Under the pieces are notes generated by a model. The model saw only the letters and a list, made by a program, of their open reading frames with translations. It had not been told where the DNA came from and did not search any database. The translations under genes and the position numbers were made by a program. Positions 1 to 10,940 of a DNA stretch of 64,000 nt are shown here, in pieces; within the stretch, counting starts at the first letter, position 1; each line of letters begins with the position of its first letter. This DNA is from Poecilobothrus nobilitatus (taxonomy: Eukaryota; Arthropoda; Insecta; Diptera; Dolichopodidae), in contig OX352772.1 of the NCBI GenBank assembly GCA_947095535.1, positions 43,481,445 through 43,545,444 of the forward strand, read 5' to 3'.

Positions 1-884
1 TTAACTTAATTTTTCTATCACTTAATATAAAAATTTTATTTTGAAAATAGAAAAATATTAATATTATCTACAGACAAATCAAAAATATCACCAACAGTAT
101 CTTTTATTTTTGAAGTAATATTGGCTGATCAATAGTGCGTATACAGTTCAGGACAAGATTGTTCAACAGTATGAACAAAGTTTGACCTTTTTATTTAAGC
201 TGGTACAGTAATTCTGACTGTAATTTCGAATAGACCCCGTACCCGTACTCTTTCTAACTTTAGGTATACACTATACAGGTATTCCTTAACTTATATGATG
301 TTTAGATCCTTTTTCGCGCAGTTATCATTAAAGAGTTCTAATTATATTTTGAATATTTAGGTAGAAAATTCACTCATATGAGAATTATAAATATTTCTTG
401 TATAACTGAAACTTAAGCTTTTTTGACACAAAAATGAAGGTCTAGAAATACCTTTTCTGAACAATAAATTTGTTTAGATATACGATCGTATAAAAGGTAA
501 ATATTTAAAATAAATAATACAACTTATTCTTGAATGCTTATTTCTAGACCATAAAACTGTTAAAGCAGAAGGGTTTGTTGGGACCATTTTAGAAAGAGCA
601 GGAAAAAAAACAATATATATATATATAACAATACATATAATTTGTGTATATGTACATCCATATATATATTATATACTTGTGATAATTTATGTGGATATGT
701 AGGTACATATATTATACATAATATTATAATTTCGCATATATGTTACATATGTATAATATTGACTTCAGTCCGTGTAGTATGAAGGAATTCAAAGTATATA
801 CTATTAAATGGATTTAATCATTTTTCCGCTAACTGGAACTTAGTTAGAAATTGATTAAATCAATATATTATCATGTGTTTAAAA
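1..884. other. AT-rich intergenic DNA with an AT/TA microsatellite
   Basis: No coding signal on either strand. About 600-760 is a degenerate alternating A/T tract with ATAT and TACATAT motifs, typical of a decaying dinucleotide microsatellite. The remainder is unremarkable AT-rich sequence. Confidence 0.6.
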
Positions 885-1040
885 TTTAGATAGAAATCAG
901 GCATGGAAGCCCATTCGCAAGAATATCCGTGCAATTTTTTTTATAATTATTTAATCTTCTTATATTTTATATAATATTTTGACTTGACCACGATTTGAAT
1001 CCGAGACCTTTATTTTCGTTAAAAGTTATCAAAATACAGT
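885..1040 (-). repeat. SINE-like relic, family C, minus strand
   Basis: Read on the minus strand, about 1010-985 has a Pol III B-box-like core (GGATTCAAATC) preceded by 'aaggtct'. It is followed by an AT-rich body ending in a 'ttaaataattataa' tail. The same order (box-B-like core, short spacer, AT-rich tail) occurs at about 14.93-15.13, 34.11-34.64 and 38.93-39.24 kb. No target-site duplication or clear A box was found here, so this is a decayed or truncated copy. Assignment rests on visual similarity only. Confidence 0.4.
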
Positions 1041-1231
1041 ACTTAATTATTACTTAATTTTAAATGTTTAAAAGGAAAATTATAAATTAATAAAAAAAAA
1101 TTTAATCAATTTTTCCTAGGCAAATAAATCGTTTCAGTATCAAAATATAAATAAATTTAAAATTTAAAAGTTAAGTTATTAAGAAAAAGATTTTTTAAAG
1201 GGTCTAAAGATAATCTTTCAAATTTATAAAA

Positions 1232-1759
1232 ATGATAAGAAATTTAGCAAATCGTTTTATTAGACCTGCACTTGATGCAATTAAAAAAAATATCCGTAAT
1301 TATGCATCAAATTACAATTTAACAACAATTCGAACTTTTGAAGAAGATGAAATTGATGCTCATATACATGATTTTCAATATGTTGAATATTTAGAACGTC
1401 CTGATATTGATGGTTGGGATATAAGAAGATGTTTTAATGAAATGATGGGTGCAGATGCTGTACCACATCCAAAAGTTATTATAGCTGCATTAAATGCTTG
1501 TCGCAGAATAAATGATTTTGCATTAACAATTCGTTTTCTTGAAGGAGCTCGAGATAAATGTGGTTCTAAAATTGATGATATTTGGCCATATGTTATAGGT
1601 GAAATTCAACCAACACTAGATGAATTGGGTTGTGTTTCGCCTGAACAAATATGTTGGGATAAACCAGAATTAGCATTACCATTTCCTTATGAATTACCTG
1701 CTGTTGATAGAACTGAAATGGAGGGTGGTAGTGGAGGATGTAGTAAAAATTCTAAATAA
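1232..1759 (+). CDS. COX5A: cytochrome c oxidase subunit 5A-like protein (divergent, intronless)
   Basis: Complete 175-residue ORF with an ATG in an A-rich context. Subunit 5A is a nuclear-encoded, peripheral, matrix-side subunit of respiratory complex IV. Family hallmarks are in order: PDIDGW (57-62), VPHPKVIIAALNACRRIND (77-95), RFLEGARDKCG (101-111), IWPYVIGEIQPTLDELG (117-133) and DKPELAL (143-149). The first 30 or so residues are rich in R, K, N and A with few acids, consistent with a mitochondrial presequence. Odd features are the CFNEMMGADA segment, where most animal proteins are more conserved, and an extra tail of about 25 residues ending GGSGGCSKNSK. It has no introns. It could be the main COX5A gene or a retrocopied, possibly tissue-restricted paralogue; the sequence cannot decide. 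The reading frame is intact, so it is probably functional. Confidence 0.92.
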   Translation: MIRNLANRFIRPALDAIKKNIRNYASNYNLTTIRTFEEDEIDAHIHDFQYVEYLERPDIDGWDIRRCFNEMMGADAVPHPKVIIAALNACRRINDFALTIRFLEGARDKCGSKIDDIWPYVIGEIQPTLDELGCVSPEQICWDKPELALPFPYELPAVDRTEMEGGSGGCSKNSK

Positions 1760-1775
1760 TATATAATTAATTAAT

Positions 1776-1781
1776 AATAAA
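1776..1781 (+). promoter_or_regulatory. candidate polyadenylation signal of the COX5A-like gene
   Basis: A canonical AATAAA lies 17 bases after the TAA stop. In DNA this AT-rich the hexamer is common by chance, so position is the main support. Confidence 0.4.
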
Positions 1782-1789
1782 TTAAGATA

Positions 1790-2950
1790 TTTATATGATT
1801 TTAAAAGATTGTCAAAAGAATTTAGCAAACTTAAATTTAATTTATTTCGTTAGCCTTGATATATTATGTTTTGCTGTCACCTTTGAAAAAATTCTATTAA
1901 AATTTTCAAAAAAAGATTCTGCAATTATAAAATTAATGTTTTATTTTTAATACTTTTTGTTATACAAAGAATTTGAAACAAGTTAAAAATCATACAGAAG
2001 TTGAATAAAATTTTTTTCTCATATATGTATGTATGTATGTATATAAAAATTATCGAAAAGGTATTATTGATTTTCGTCTCTGCGACTAGTATGAAATTTG
2101 GTTTGTTAAGAGTTTCGATAGTTTTAAATTTCCAAAATTAAAAAATTAAAAAAAAATTTTATAATATATTTTGTTTATTTTTTTTTATTGATAGTGACAA
2201 TAACGTTTTCACAGAAGACCTACAACCCGATACACAGCAGAAATAATACAATTTGTGAAATTTTATAAAGTCAATACATTGTATTAATAACACAATGTGT
2301 AACAAAAGTGTCACTGTTAACACATTGTATCAAACAACTGTCAAATCGTATTTTGTTTTTTGATGTTTTCAATTTTTTACTTAAAAAAAAAACCAAGGTA
2401 TTATTAAATTATTTTCATACTTACTTAAATTCTTCCATTTCTTTACAAACATTCAAACAAACACAAAGAACTAAAAAAATATAAACATCAAACATTATTT
2501 AAATATAAGGTAATATCTATACATTTTTTTGATACAGACATTGACAACTAGGGTTGCAGAAATGTGTATCAAATACATTGTCGAATTAATTCCGATCATG
2601 GTACTTCATTGTCAAATTTTTTTACTATACAATTCCGATCTTAATATTTTGTATTCGCGAAGTTATAAATACAATTCTGATGTCAGGGACACTCGAAATC
2701 TTGTCCTGCGTGTATCAAATATTATGTACAAAGGGTTAAAACCTTAATACACTTTTTACATAAAATCTTAATGCACAGTATCTATAATATGGGATGTAAA
2801 CATGAAATTTTCATTCATGGTTGATTTTTTGAGACGTTTAAAAAAGACTTTGATCATGTAAAAAATTTTTATGTTAATGATTTATATGATTTAATATTTT
2901 TTAACACTAATAATGAGAATTTAGAATGATGAAAAAGTAATATTAACATA
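1790..2950. other. intergenic, no gene seen
   Basis: AT-rich sequence between the COX5A-like gene and a MITE. About 2250-2345 has repeated 'acattgtat' and 'tgtatcaaa' motifs, and 2530-2730 repeats 'gtgtatcaaa' and 'attgtc' motifs, suggesting an old, unrecognised interspersed repeat. A 72-codon ORF at 2529-2747 has no recognisable domain and is not called. Confidence 0.45.
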
Positions 2951-2954
2951 TTCA

Positions 2955-3586
2955 GGCCTATCGTGAGTATCAATTATCACATATCTGATTATTGATAAAA
3001 TTTATCAAAAATCGTATCGTGAAGTAATATTGATAAATTTTGTGATAAAAATTTACTATTGTGATAAATTTGAAGTTTGTGATATTTAAAAAAAAAAAAT
3101 ATTTAAAGTAAACAAAGAGATTATTGTGTTTAAATTAGGTAAATATTTAGGCAATATCCAAATTTTCCTCCCATTAGTTCAACTAAATGTGTTAGTTGTC
3201 TTTTGTTAACTATTTTACTCCTAATGAATAAAATTTTATTTTAAAATTTTAATAAAAAAGAAAATTAAACTTAAGATTCAAGTTTTATTTATTTATTACA
3301 TTTTTTATAATAAAGAAATAAAATTCTTAACTTTTTCTTTTTAAAATTTCTTTTATTTAAGAATCTTTCATTTATCACATTCAAATTATCTGTTGATAAA
3401 ATAAACAGATAAATGTCACATATTTCAACATTCGCGATACCAAATTATCAATTGACATTTGATTAAATTCACAATAGATATGCAATTTTTCATCTATTTG
3501 ATACTCACGATAAGGTTAATAAAATTTTTGAAAGTTTTCGTAAATTGTGATAAATGACAGGTGATAATTGACACTCACGATAGGCC
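2955..3586. mobile_element. MITE, 632 bp, with terminal inverted repeats
   Basis: The left end starts GGCCTATCGTGAGTATCAAT and the right end is its near-perfect inverse (ATTGACACTCACGATAGGCC), giving TIRs of about 26 bp. Just inside both ends are further inverted motifs around TTATCAC and GATAAATTT. No coding capacity. No unambiguous target-site duplication was found, so the superfamily is open. It sits between the two convergent host genes. Confidence 0.85.
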
Positions 3587-4586
3587 CCTGATTAATTACG
3601 AATGTGCTATATAAACGCGGATGTAAAAATATGTAGGAGGGTTAAATAATATAAATGATTTATGCTGTCTTTTACACTGAACCGAAATAAAAATCTAACA
3701 TATGTATATACTTTTGAATTTTTTTGATATCTTGTGGATTCTAATCTTTTTATAACTTTTTTGCTTTTGTGGGATGAAAATTTTATAGTAGTAACTTTTA
3801 ATCTATATAAATACTAAAAATATGTCTATAAATTCTTCTTAATATAAGCTATTTTTATTTGAAGACATATAAGTTTAAGCATGAAATCAAATACAATTAT
3901 GAAAAATAATACATAAAATGTTGCATCAACATTTGTTAAACCTAAGCAAATTTTGCGGTACTCTAATATTGGTATTCTTTCACGACTAATTTTACAATAA
4001 ATTAACTTCAGTTACAGGTAATTTAGTTTATCCGAATTTTTTTCAAAAAAGATTACAAGAAAATTAAAATTTTTTCGGCATTTAAATTTATTTTTAATTC
4101 GGCATTTAAATTTATTTTGTTGGATGGTGGTATCTTATATAAAAGTTATTTAATAAAATGTGTATAGAAAGTGTAAACGGCAACACAAATTATTTTTAAT
4201 TTTAAAACAAAGTACAACTTCAAAAAAAAAAAAAAAACTTGATTAAAATTGATGGAAAATTAATTAAGAGAATTAACACCTGAACAATATTTATATCTAA
4301 TAATAATTTAGAGTTAAACAAGAAATTTTTCATATTCACGAATTGCCTTTCATCTCTTGACTTGACCTTTCATCTTCATAGACATTAATAGGAATGTTGT
4401 ACAAAAAAATGTCAATACAATAAATTAAAACTAATATTTTACATTCGGTTTTTTTTCTTTTAAAAATTTACAATAAATTTGAATTTGAACAAAAAAAAAG
4501 TCAAATCAAATTTTAAATGAAAAACTTCAAACAACAGAAAATTTTATGTTGATGAGACTTGTATTTTCGACATCTTCATTTAAATG
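3587..4586. other. intergenic, no gene seen
   Basis: AT-rich unique-looking DNA. A local duplication of about 20 bp around 4075-4120 ('ggcatttaaatttattt' twice) is the only structure noted. Confidence 0.45.
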
Positions 4587-4707
4587 TTGCTATAACAGTG
4601 TTGCGTATGATTTTTGTTTGTTGCTATATGATTAATATTATTAATTGCATGATATTATTAATTCCATAAATTTAAATAATTCGAATGATCTTGCAACACT
4701 GTAGCAG
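4587..4707. repeat. short hairpin element (121 bp)
   Basis: Left arm TTGCTATAACAGTGTTGC (4587-4604) is matched by an inverted arm TTGCAACACTGTAGCAG (4691-4707). The spacer contains a repeated 'attattaatt' motif. This fits a very short MITE or fold-back element. No target duplication was recognised. Confidence 0.5.
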
Positions 4708-4899
4708 TACATACTGTAATATAGTAGAGTTTAATTTTAGATTTCGCCCTTAATTTAAATCACCATACTATGCAACATAAAATTCATATCTACATAAAGT
4801 TATTTAACATTATAGCAGTGCTCTCAAACATTAGTGTAAATGTAGCTAAACTTACTAATCCATAGTAGTTTTTCCAAGTCAAAAACGAATTAGCCTTAT

Positions 4900-5195
4900 G
4901 CGGTATCTACAACCAACATTGTTACGTTCCTTTAACGTAGGCTACAAAAGAGTGTAGCCACAATGAAATCGGAATTTGTAAAATGTACTTAACATACTTA
5001 CTTAAGAAAAATAGCTTCTCTTTATCTTTTATTTTAATACTATTCAATTATTTGATACTTATTTAAAGAAAACGAGAAAAATTAAAAGTTAAACAACGAC
5101 TTTTTTTCATGACTGCGTTACAACAGCGTTTATTGTGAACACGTTCATACAGTTTAATACATTTAACTCTACTTACTGTAATGAATATAGAGAGT
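4900..5195 (+). repeat. interspersed repeat family E, copy 1
   Basis: Shares an ordered series of motifs with 29320-29605: GTATCTACAACCAAC, an 'acgtt...ttaacg' stretch, 'acttacatacttattt'-like sequence, 'gatactattc', 'attgtgaacac' and 'aatacatttaactctact'. The other copy has weak inverted similarity between its ends, so this may be a decayed TIR element. It lies 3' of the MARCH-like gene. Confidence 0.6.
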
Positions 5196-5241
5196 ATACA
5201 TTGTAATTTTAGGTGCAGTATTCAAAAAACAATCCTAAATG

Positions 5242-5247
5242 TTTATT
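5242..5247 (-). promoter_or_regulatory. candidate polyadenylation signal of the MARCH-like gene
   Basis: Minus-strand AATAAA about 240 bases past the MARCH stop codon. The hexamer is frequent in such AT-rich DNA, and several other AATAAA-like sites lie closer (about 5330-5360), so this is only one candidate. Confidence 0.2.
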
Positions 5248-5484
5248 TGTGATCAACTCGATTGAAACTCTTTATGAAAGTTACCCAAGTCAAGTTATTC
5301 AATTGAACTAAAAGCAAATTACAGTGTGAAAAAAAAAAATAAAAATAAAATAAAAATTCAATTTTAAAAAAAATTAAATTCGAAGTTGTTTTTTAGTTTT
5401 ACTGTAGCACCAATCATATACATACACATTTTTAATTATAATCTTTAATTTTTTAACAATTTTTATATTGATCATTTCGGATTA

Positions 5485-6507
5485 TTATATTGTTGGTTGA
5501 GGAATTGATGTTGATTGCATCTGTGGTGAATGTATTATTCCATTATAATTATTATTTGAACTAGAACTTGGTCTTGATAAAACAGTTGATGTTAATTCTC
5601 TTTCAAGATTATTTTGATATTTTCCTTTATAATCAAATGATGGTTTACGATTTTCAATTACTAATGTTATAATTTTAGCTGATCTCCACCATCTATACCA
5701 TGGTGCAATTTGTGATTTAACAATAACAAATACATTAACAATATAGACAGCAATAATTATACATAAAAAAACTAAAATAATAAATTGTGACCAGATACGT
5801 GAAACACCTAAACGTTCACCTTGTGTTGAAAAATAATGTAAACCTAACATTGCAATACCAACTAAACCAATTGAAACAACACTTAATAATGAACATACAA
5901 GAAAATCAGCTTGTAATAAACCATAATTATTTGGATGACGAAACCATAAACGAATTGATTGTACTAATGTATATCTTAATTTTTGTTTTGTTTTAAATTG
6001 ATAATGACATAATTCACATTGTACCATACCAGATATACTTAACCATCTTTCAAGACAATTTTTATGTACATAAGCTAAGCTACCTTTACATAGACATGGA
6101 GATATAAGACGTTCTTCATTTTCTGGTATTTGGCATATACGACATACAGCTGATAAAACTGAACCCATTGAATTTTGTTGATAATTTCTTAATATATTAA
6201 TATTTTTTGATTTTCTTAATGTATTTTCTTCCATATCAATTTTTGTATTAGATTTAGTTACCATTACTGTATGATTAAAATAAACATCATTTCTATGATC
6301 TTCTTCTGATGTGGTTCTTTCAATATTATTATATTCATTTTGTTGATGTTGTTGTTGCTGTTGTTGTTGTTGGTAATATTCATTAGCTATTTTAAAAATA
6401 TTCATAAATGCTACTACATCTTTACATGTATTTGTAGAATTTCCATTTTGTAAGGTTTCTTCATTATTAGAGGATCTCTGTGAATATTCAGGTTCATCAT
6501 TTTGCAT
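5485..6507 (-). CDS. MARCH-family membrane RING-CH E3 ubiquitin ligase (MARCHF2/3-like)
   Basis: Predicted 340-residue transmembrane E3 ligase. A complete C4HC3 RING-CH finger (numbering from the ATG) has C122, C125, C138, C140, H148, C151, C164 and C167, with the family signatures ERLISPCLCKGSL, VHKNCLERWL and CELC. Two hydrophobic segments follow at about 198-226 and 242-264, then a WYRWW turn and a cytosolic tail rich in S, N and P. This is the MARCH layout: the finger binds an E2 while two membrane helices select membrane protein targets, in endosomes for MARCHF2/3. The N-terminal extension of about 120 residues is low complexity and holds a glutamine run. The ATG at 6507 is chosen because it is the first after an in-frame TAA; two codons upstream is only a TTG. 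The gene is intronless and intact. The exact subfamily is uncertain. Confidence 0.94.
   Translation of the reverse strand: MQNDEPEYSQRSSNNEETLQNGNSTNTCKDVVAFMNIFKIANEYYQQQQQQQQHQQNEYNNIERTTSEEDHRNDVYFNHTVMVTKSNTKIDMEENTLRKSKNINILRNYQQNSMGSVLSAVCRICQIPENEERLISPCLCKGSLAYVHKNCLERWLSISGMVQCELCHYQFKTKQKLRYTLVQSIRLWFRHPNNYGLLQADFLVCSLLSVVSIGLVGIAMLGLHYFSTQGERLGVSRIWSQFIILVFLCIIIAVYIVNVFVIVKSQIAPWYRWWRSAKIITLVIENRKPSFDYKGKYQNNLERELTSTVLSRPSSSSNNNYNGIIHSPQMQSTSIPQPTI
6341..6373 (-). repeat. glutamine-codon repeat in the MARCH-like gene
   Basis: CAA/CAG/CAT trinucleotide run (minus strand) encoding eight glutamines, a histidine and two more glutamines at about residues 46-56. It lies in the disordered N-terminal extension and is probably length-variable. 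Confidence 0.85.
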
Positions 6508-7060
6508 ATTCAAAATTCGACAAAAAAATTATTAAAAAAAAATGTAATAATTAAATAATTTTCTGAAACTCAATTAAAAGCAAAAAAAAAAAACATAAAT
6601 ATGGAGCACAAAAAATTTTACATTTCAATTATCAAATTTGAATGGTATGTCATAAAAATGTATAAAGACATAATTTGATAAATTAAATATTTTATTATAA
6701 TATATATGTATGTATGAGAATTCGAAACAATTTTTTTTGTCTATGGCAATTTCGTATTTTGTACAAAGGCAATCTTATAAATGAATTTGAAACAAATTTT
6801 CTGCTTGTATTTAATTTAAGAAAATTAAAGTTATTTTAAACTTTTGAAAATTCATAGCAAAAACTGAAAATATATTAAAAAGGATTTCTGAAAGGTTAGG
6901 ATCTAAAATTTAGGGTTAAAAATTTAATATACAACTTAGTTGTTTCGGCCTTATAGTTATGTTATATCAAACAAACATTGAATTATTACATAGAATAAAA
7001 ATTGACAGTAAAATGACTAGAAACAAGTAAAAGTAACAGTAAGTCGATGCAACCGACTTA

Positions 7061-8073
7061 TTTATACCCTACACCTAAAAAATTCAAATTAAATTAAAAA
7101 TCCATAAGTTATTTTAGTTAGGTATTTAATATAAGCTAAAAAAAATAAATGTTTTTACAACCTTTGTACAAAATTTCAGGTTTCTATTTTTTATTAAATT
7201 CGAAGATATGTTTGTAAGGTCTTGGGAAGTGTGTGAAGGCACCCGGACCACCACCCCAATTCATCTCAAATTTTAGAGACATCATCAGAACAGGGTAGAA
7301 TACTCTTATATCAAATTTCAAGTTTTTATATTTATTAATTTCGAAGATATGCTTGTTCGGTCTTGGGAGTTGTGTGGAAGATACCCGAACAACCATTCCA
7401 ATTCATCTGAAATTTTGAGCAAACCAGGGATTCAGGAAACAGCACCCTAGTAGCAAATTTGAAGTTTCTATCTTTATTAATTTCGAATATATGCTTGTTC
7501 GGTTTTGGGAGTTGTATGGGAGGTACCCGAACAGCTCCTCCAATTCATCTCAAATTTTCGACAAATAAGGGATTCAGGAAACAACACCCTAGTACCAAAT
7601 TTGAAGTTTCTATCTTTATTAATTTCGAATATATGCTTGTTCGCTTTTGGGATTTGTATGGGAGGTACCCGAACAACCACTCCAATTCATCTCAAATTTT
7701 AGGGATATCAGGGATTCAGGAAAACAAACCCTCGTACAAAATTTTAAGTTTCTATCTTTATTAATTTCGAAGATATGCGTATTCGGTTTTGGGAGTTGTA
7801 TGGGAGGTACTCGAATGCATGGTCCGATTTCGCCCATTTACAATCCCCGCCTTACTTTAGTCATTGTTAACCTACAGTATAAATTTCATCAAGATAGCAT
7901 CATTATTTTTTGAGTTATCGTGCGTACGGACGGACGGACATCGCTAAATCGACTCAGGAGGTGATCCTGATTCAGAATATATATACATGTCTATACCTAA
8001 CTCGCTTCCTTTTGGTGGTTACAAACACCATACCAAAGTTAATATACCCTATACTTAATGTGTAGGGTATAAA
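7061..8073. mobile_element. non-autonomous TIR element carrying a 142-bp tandem array
   Basis: Bounded by exact 14-bp inverted repeats: TTTATACCCTACAC (7061-7074) and its inverse (8060-8073). The core is the tandem array described separately. The right part has a CGGACGGACGGACAT run, then CTAAATCGACTCAGGAGG, GATCCTGATTCAGAATATAT and a terminal TATACCC / AGGGTATA palindrome. That motif series resembles abundant non-autonomous repeats I recall from Drosophila genomes, which is one reason for suggesting a fly; this is from memory and not searched. Just outside the left end is a small palindrome (AAGTCG...CGACTT). No transposase is encoded, and the ORFs on both strands inside are by-products of the repeat. 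Confidence 0.85.
7169..7838 (+). repeat. tandem array, five units of about 142 bp
   Basis: Units start at 7169, 7312, 7454, 7596 and 7737 (periods 143, 142, 142 and 141). The last is cut at about 7838. Each begins 'caaatttgaagtttctat', continues through 'ttattaatttcgaa', a GTTCGG..TTGGGA motif, GGGAGGTACCCGAACA and 'ccaattcatctcaaatttt', and ends 'gggattcaggaaac'. The middle units are the most alike and the first is the most divergent, as expected for expansion by unequal exchange from the middle. Confidence 0.95.
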
Positions 8074-8394
8074 AACGAAGACGTGGGTAGAACAACCTAA
8101 ATTAAATTAGGTTAAGAAAAGACTTTACTTACTATACCTATTATTATAGAGAAAGGGGTTCAAATTTTAATTTATTATTATGAAACATTTTGAAAACGTT
8201 CTTATTAAGTAATTAATATCATTAAAAAATATAGATTGTCTTTATTTTATATTCGCTTTGTTTTCTAATAGTAGAAATCAAATTATATACAACGTTTTTC
8301 ATAATATCTATCTACGATTATTTCCCTCTCTGGAGCCAGTATATAGCTTTAGTTTGTCGTATAGCAAATATCCCCCTGACTAATTACTTGTTTA

Positions 8395-9715
8395 CTGCCA
8401 CCTTTAGCACATTTTTAAAAAAATTTGGAAAAATTTGCCAATTAGTATCACTCTGTCCGTCTGCCGGTTCGTCTATTTACAAAAATTGTATACCGTTAAT
8501 GATAGTTAACGATATTAATGTTGTAGAACAAAATTTTTATGTAGCCCTACCACCACCAGGAACTATAGCCCCTAAAAATTTGAAAAGCCCAATTTTTAGA
8601 TATGTATATCTCAGGTTCTATGTAACATTTTTTCTGTATAAAACTGCCAAGAAAGACAGAATTATCTTTAATAATCAATATCAATATTATACAATATATT
8701 TTTATAAATTTAGTATTTAAATTTACTGTTATGTGAAAACTAAATTTTGCAAGATTTTGCTTCCTTTATATCTGCGCAACGCTTTTACGTAGAGTCTTAA
8801 GAGAAGAAAGATGTTTCAGAATTAGGATAAATTGCCTCAGAAATTTGTTTTCTCTATTCTCTATGAAAAAAAAACCTTATTTTCTAATGTACATATATCT
8901 CAGATTCTAGTTAATATTTTTTTAATCTAAAAACCTCAAACCAGAGAATTTTTTCTTATCTTTATAAATCAATATCAACCTATGATACTACCTTGAACGA
9001 ACCTACCTTGAAATTTTGAGAAAAAAAAATCTTTCAGAATTAGTTTTCGATGGAATACGTAGAAGGCTTAAAAGAAAGAAGCCGCTAGAACTAGCAGTAA
9101 ATATAGATCCCTACACGGTTCCTGACATTTATCGCAAAACGAGAGATTTAGCCGGGATTTACCTGGGATTTTCTCGTAACCAATTTATAAAAAAAAAATG
9201 AATAGTTAGTCTTCACGACTAGTTTTAATTGCATAAAACTGGGAACGGGTTTTAGTTCGAGTGAAGGCTCTACATATCTGGACAGTCCTACGCTTTGCAG
9301 AAGCTTTCAATGCTTTCTCGACCACCAGAAAACCAGACCAGAAAAAAACCAACCAGAAAAAAAAAAGAATTAGTTGCCTCAGAAATTTTTTTTTGTAGCA
9401 TCCTCTGTTTAGAAGCTTTAAGGCTTTAAAAATGAAAATTTACTATTTTTAGACACCTTTCTCCGAAATTTGTACGAAGTAAAAGTCAAAAATTGAAGTT
9501 CCAAGATTATGCTTTTTTATTTAAGATTGTCTTAAAATTGAAGAAATTGTCTCCTCATTTTTAAAAATTTTATATGAAATTCTATGAAAATTAGCAAATT
9601 TTAGTGTAAACCACAGTATTCTAAACTTTTTCAATTGTCTTTTGGAAAATGTTCTTTTTTATAAACCCGTTGGTTTTCATTTCAAACCCGTTGCCTTGTC
9701 TTCTTTTTATTAAAA
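8395..9715 (+). repeat. interspersed repeat family A, two overlapping partial copies with an insertion
   Basis: Begins TTTAGCACATTT, passes a CTGTCCGTCTG...TTTACAAAA block, 'aatcaatatcaa' and 'gcctcagaaattt', then restarts near 8880 with the earlier 'atatatctcag' block. It ends about 9660-9710 with 'cgttggttttcattt' and 'gccttgtcttc'. About 9040-9350 does not belong to the family and looks like an insertion (a 61-codon ORF at 9016-9201 is unrecognised). Other copies are at 16.3, 28.2, 50.8 and 55.4 kb. No TIRs and no coding capacity are evident. Confidence 0.75.
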
Positions 9716-10940
9716 TTTTTTCGTAAATTACATAATTCATGATATTAATACCATGTTAAAATATCACATTAAAATAATTAAATTACAAAAGTTGTTTAGA
9801 AAAATCAGCTACCATTTGACTTCAACAGTTCAATTCAACAATTTTAAAAGAAACTTTTATTTATTTATAAATAATTTGTATATATGTTTGTTATAATTTT
9901 ACACGAAACGACACAAAAAAAAAACTATTTATTTATAATTTTCATGTAAAAACATTTTTCTTAGTGATTGCACTTCATTAAAACAAAAGAATTAATTTAT
10001 TAAATATTAAAGATTTTCTGTTAAATATTACTAGACACTACTACATTCCAAAAAAAAAAAAAATAAAAAAAAATAAATAATAATCCTTTAACGGAAAAAT
10101 ATAATAATGCAATAACAAAAATAATAAAAGAAAATAAAAAAAAAAATGAAATTATCTTCATATTTCTTCTTATCATGTTGATGACGATGATGTTTATGAT
10201 GATGATGATGAAAATGGAAAAGAATAGAGTAAAAAAATTTTTTTTTATATCTAGCACAATGAAAATCTTGTTAAAGATTTTTAACTTTGTCATCTCAATT
10301 CTTGTAATCTTGTTAAGATTTTTTCGTTATATTTCCTAATAAAATAAGACAACAGTAGAAAATAAATAGCAGTAATACTAACAACAATAACATTTACAAA
10401 AAAATCATGATATTAGAAATTTATATATATATAATAATATATTTGTGTATATATATATACATTATGTATATATTATTTATATAAATTTATTTTTACGCCG
10501 TTTATTTTTGGAAGCTTAACAGTTTATCGTGAACTATAAATGTCTTAAATTATTTTCTTATAGTATATTTTTTTTTTTCAGAAGAAAATGTACATTTTTA
10601 TTTTAACTTTTTGTTTGACCAGTTTTTATTTATTTTTGTGTTATATTCAACCACAACAAATTAATATTGAACAAAACAAATTAATGGAAACTTTAACAAA
10701 AACTATTTGAGGCTAGACAATTTTTTAAATTTTTATTTAATTATATTTAATTCGGGGTACGAAAATTTCGTTTGTGATATGAATACTGCAAATGTGGAAC
10801 TATCTCCCTCCTAATGTGCTTCTGTTCAAAATTGGTGATGATTACATGTACCAAGGTTCAAAGATTCAAGGTGAACATTAACATTTTTGTTCACAATGTT
10901 CCTGTTAATTTAAAAGAAATTTTTATTCTGTAATACTTAC
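9716..10940. other. intergenic, low complexity
   Basis: Contains an A-rich tract, a GAT/ATG trinucleotide tract at about 10180-10215, and an AT dinucleotide tract at about 10420-10480. The 90-codon minus-strand ORF at 10021-10293 is phenylalanine/isoleucine-rich translation of this low-complexity DNA and is not called as a gene. Confidence 0.5.

Noticed and set aside
6508..6513. Upstream start of the MARCH-like ORF two codons earlier
   Set aside because: That codon is TTG; the first in-frame ATG after an upstream TAA is at 6507.
7169..7838. CRISPR-like array
   Set aside because: Units are contiguous 142-bp repeats without spacers, in eukaryotic DNA.
7184..7913. Several overlapping ORFs of 65-101 codons on both strands
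   Set aside because: They repeat the same peptide every 142 bases and are translations of the tandem array inside the TIR element, not genes.
8388..8720. 110-codon ORF
   Set aside because: It lies inside family A, and the frame is not kept in the other copies.
10021..10293. Hydrophobic 90-codon ORF that could be a membrane protein
   Set aside because: It is encoded by A-runs and a GAT/ATG trinucleotide tract; the apparent hydrophobicity is compositional.
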